7,607 nucleotides of DNA from an uncultured Spongiibacteraceae bacterium (GTDB lineage: Bacteria > Pseudomonadota > Gammaproteobacteria > Pseudomonadales > CAMLJR01). A program made the translations under genes and the position numbers. The notes under the pieces are model-generated. The model worked only from the letters and a program-made list of their open reading frames with translations, did no database searches and was not told the origin of the DNA. Every line of letters begins with the position of its first letter. The first letter of the stretch is position 1. The stretch spans positions 1 to 7,607 of the forward strand of contig CAMLJR010000138.1 in assembly GCA_946480345.1 (NCBI GenBank). The letters are read 5' to 3'. Shown one piece after another: positions 7,198 to 7,607 of the stretch.

Positions 7198-7218
7198 TTG
7201 ACGGTTTCTGTCGACGGC

Positions 7219-7607
7219 TTAAGCGGTTTTGCGTAATCGCGCGTAATAGAAGCCATCGCAGCCACCAATGCTTGGCAGCAGCTGGCGGCCGGCAGGTTGT
7301 GCGATACCCCATTCGGCGTCGATCGGCACTTCGATTGCGGTGGGTGTGGTGCGGAGAAAACGTTCGATCACCTGCGTATTTTCGGCGGGCAGGATCGAGC
7401 AAGTCGCGTAAAGCAATTCACCGCCCGCTGCGAGCAATGGCCATAAGGTTTCCAGCAGTTGCAGCTGAATACGCGCGAGCTGTTCGATATCGTCCGGCGT
7501 GCGCAGGCATTTGATGTCGGGATGCCGGCGAATGACACCCGTGCCCGAGCAGGGCGCATCGAGCAGGATGCGATCGAAAACTTCGCCATCCCACCAGGTC
7601 GGCGGCG
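7219..7607 (-). CDS. rsmB: 16S rRNA (cytosine-967 C5)-methyltransferase RsmB, C-terminal part (cut by window edge)
   Basis: The visible 128 codons form the C-terminal half of the SAM-dependent methyltransferase domain of RsmB (Fmu/Sun family), which methylates C967 of 16S r[23 protein letters not shown] carries motif IV with the DAPCS cysteine, and [13 protein letters not shown] carries motif VI with the TCS cysteine. In m5C RNA methyltransferases the motif VI Cys is the nucleophile and the motif IV Cys helps product release; both are present. The end, [13 protein letters not shown], is the usual RsmB C-terminus, and the stop is TAA (7221-7219). RsmB normally follows fmt; here that would lie beyond the right edge. 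No trkA follows immediately downstream, unlike in Pseudomonas. No T-rich hairpin terminator is visible after the stop. Confidence 0.95.
   Translation of the reverse strand, partial: PPTWWDGEVFDRILLDAPCSGTGVIRRHPDIKCLRTPDDIEQLARIQLQLLETLWPLLAAGGELLYATCSILPAENTQVIERFLRTTPTAIEVPIDAEWGIAQPAGRQLLPSIGGCDGFYYARLRKTA

Noticed and set aside
7150..7221. The rsmB frame stays open for about 23 codons past its TAA (possible readthrough extension)
   Set aside because: RsmB already ends at the usual family C-terminus, and nothing around the stop suggests programmed readthrough.
7134..7514. Plus-strand frame open from GTT 7134, reading VKEKRLAARAQQLRDENG near its start
   Set aside because: The first part looks protein-like, but there is no start codon before TTG 7170, and most of the frame is antisense to the RsmB catalytic domain.
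1..7607. IS elements, CRISPR arrays, tRNA genes, toxin-antitoxin or defence modules
   Set aside because: No transposase motifs, terminal repeats, spaced repeats, cloverleaf or defence-protein domains were seen on either strand.

Overview
The window looks like ordinary core chromosome of a gammaproteobacterium. The genes resemble Pseudomonas/Cellvibrio-type proteins, and glycyl-tRNA synthetase is of the two-subunit (alpha2beta2) bacterial kind. The order gmhB-glyS-glyQ, then a divergent HtrB/LpxL-type acyltransferase, with rsmB a few kilobases on, matches the layout I recall beside the replication origin of Pseudomonas (PA0006 to PA0017 in P. aeruginosa). This suggests an origin-proximal location. 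The genus is inference; no rRNA is present to fix it.

Layout. (1) Minus strand, 1-3168: a probable operon reading leftward, glyQ then glyS (4-bp overlap) then the first 20 codons of gmhB, cut by the window edge. (2) 3169-3351: a 183-bp divergent control region with candidate sigma70 -10 elements facing both ways and a 20-bp-period direct repeat between them. (3) Plus strand, 3352-5070: a lipid A-type late acyltransferase gene followed 45 bp later by djlA, a membrane-anchored DnaJ-type co-chaperone. (4) Minus strand, 5091-7007: a two-helix membrane PAS-GGDEF-EAL cyclic-di-GMP protein, convergent with djlA across a 20-bp gap. (5) 7008-7218: an intergenic stretch with an inverted repeat and a possible 15-codon plus-strand micro-ORF behind a near-consensus Shine-Dalgarno. 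(6) Minus strand, 7219-7607: the 3' part of rsmB, entering from the right edge.

Functionally the window mixes translation (GlyQS, RsmB), outer-membrane lipopolysaccharide synthesis (GmhB for heptose, the HtrB/LpxL-like enzyme for lipid A acylation), envelope-linked protein quality control (DjlA) and c-di-GMP signalling. I found no IS element, CRISPR array, tRNA, toxin-antitoxin pair or defence system. The items most worth a second look are the micro-ORF at 7137-7197, the c-di-GMP gene lying where trkA would be expected next to rsmB, its ETL variant of the EAL motif, and the glyQ/acyltransferase divergent promoter region. I see no convincing new multi-gene system.
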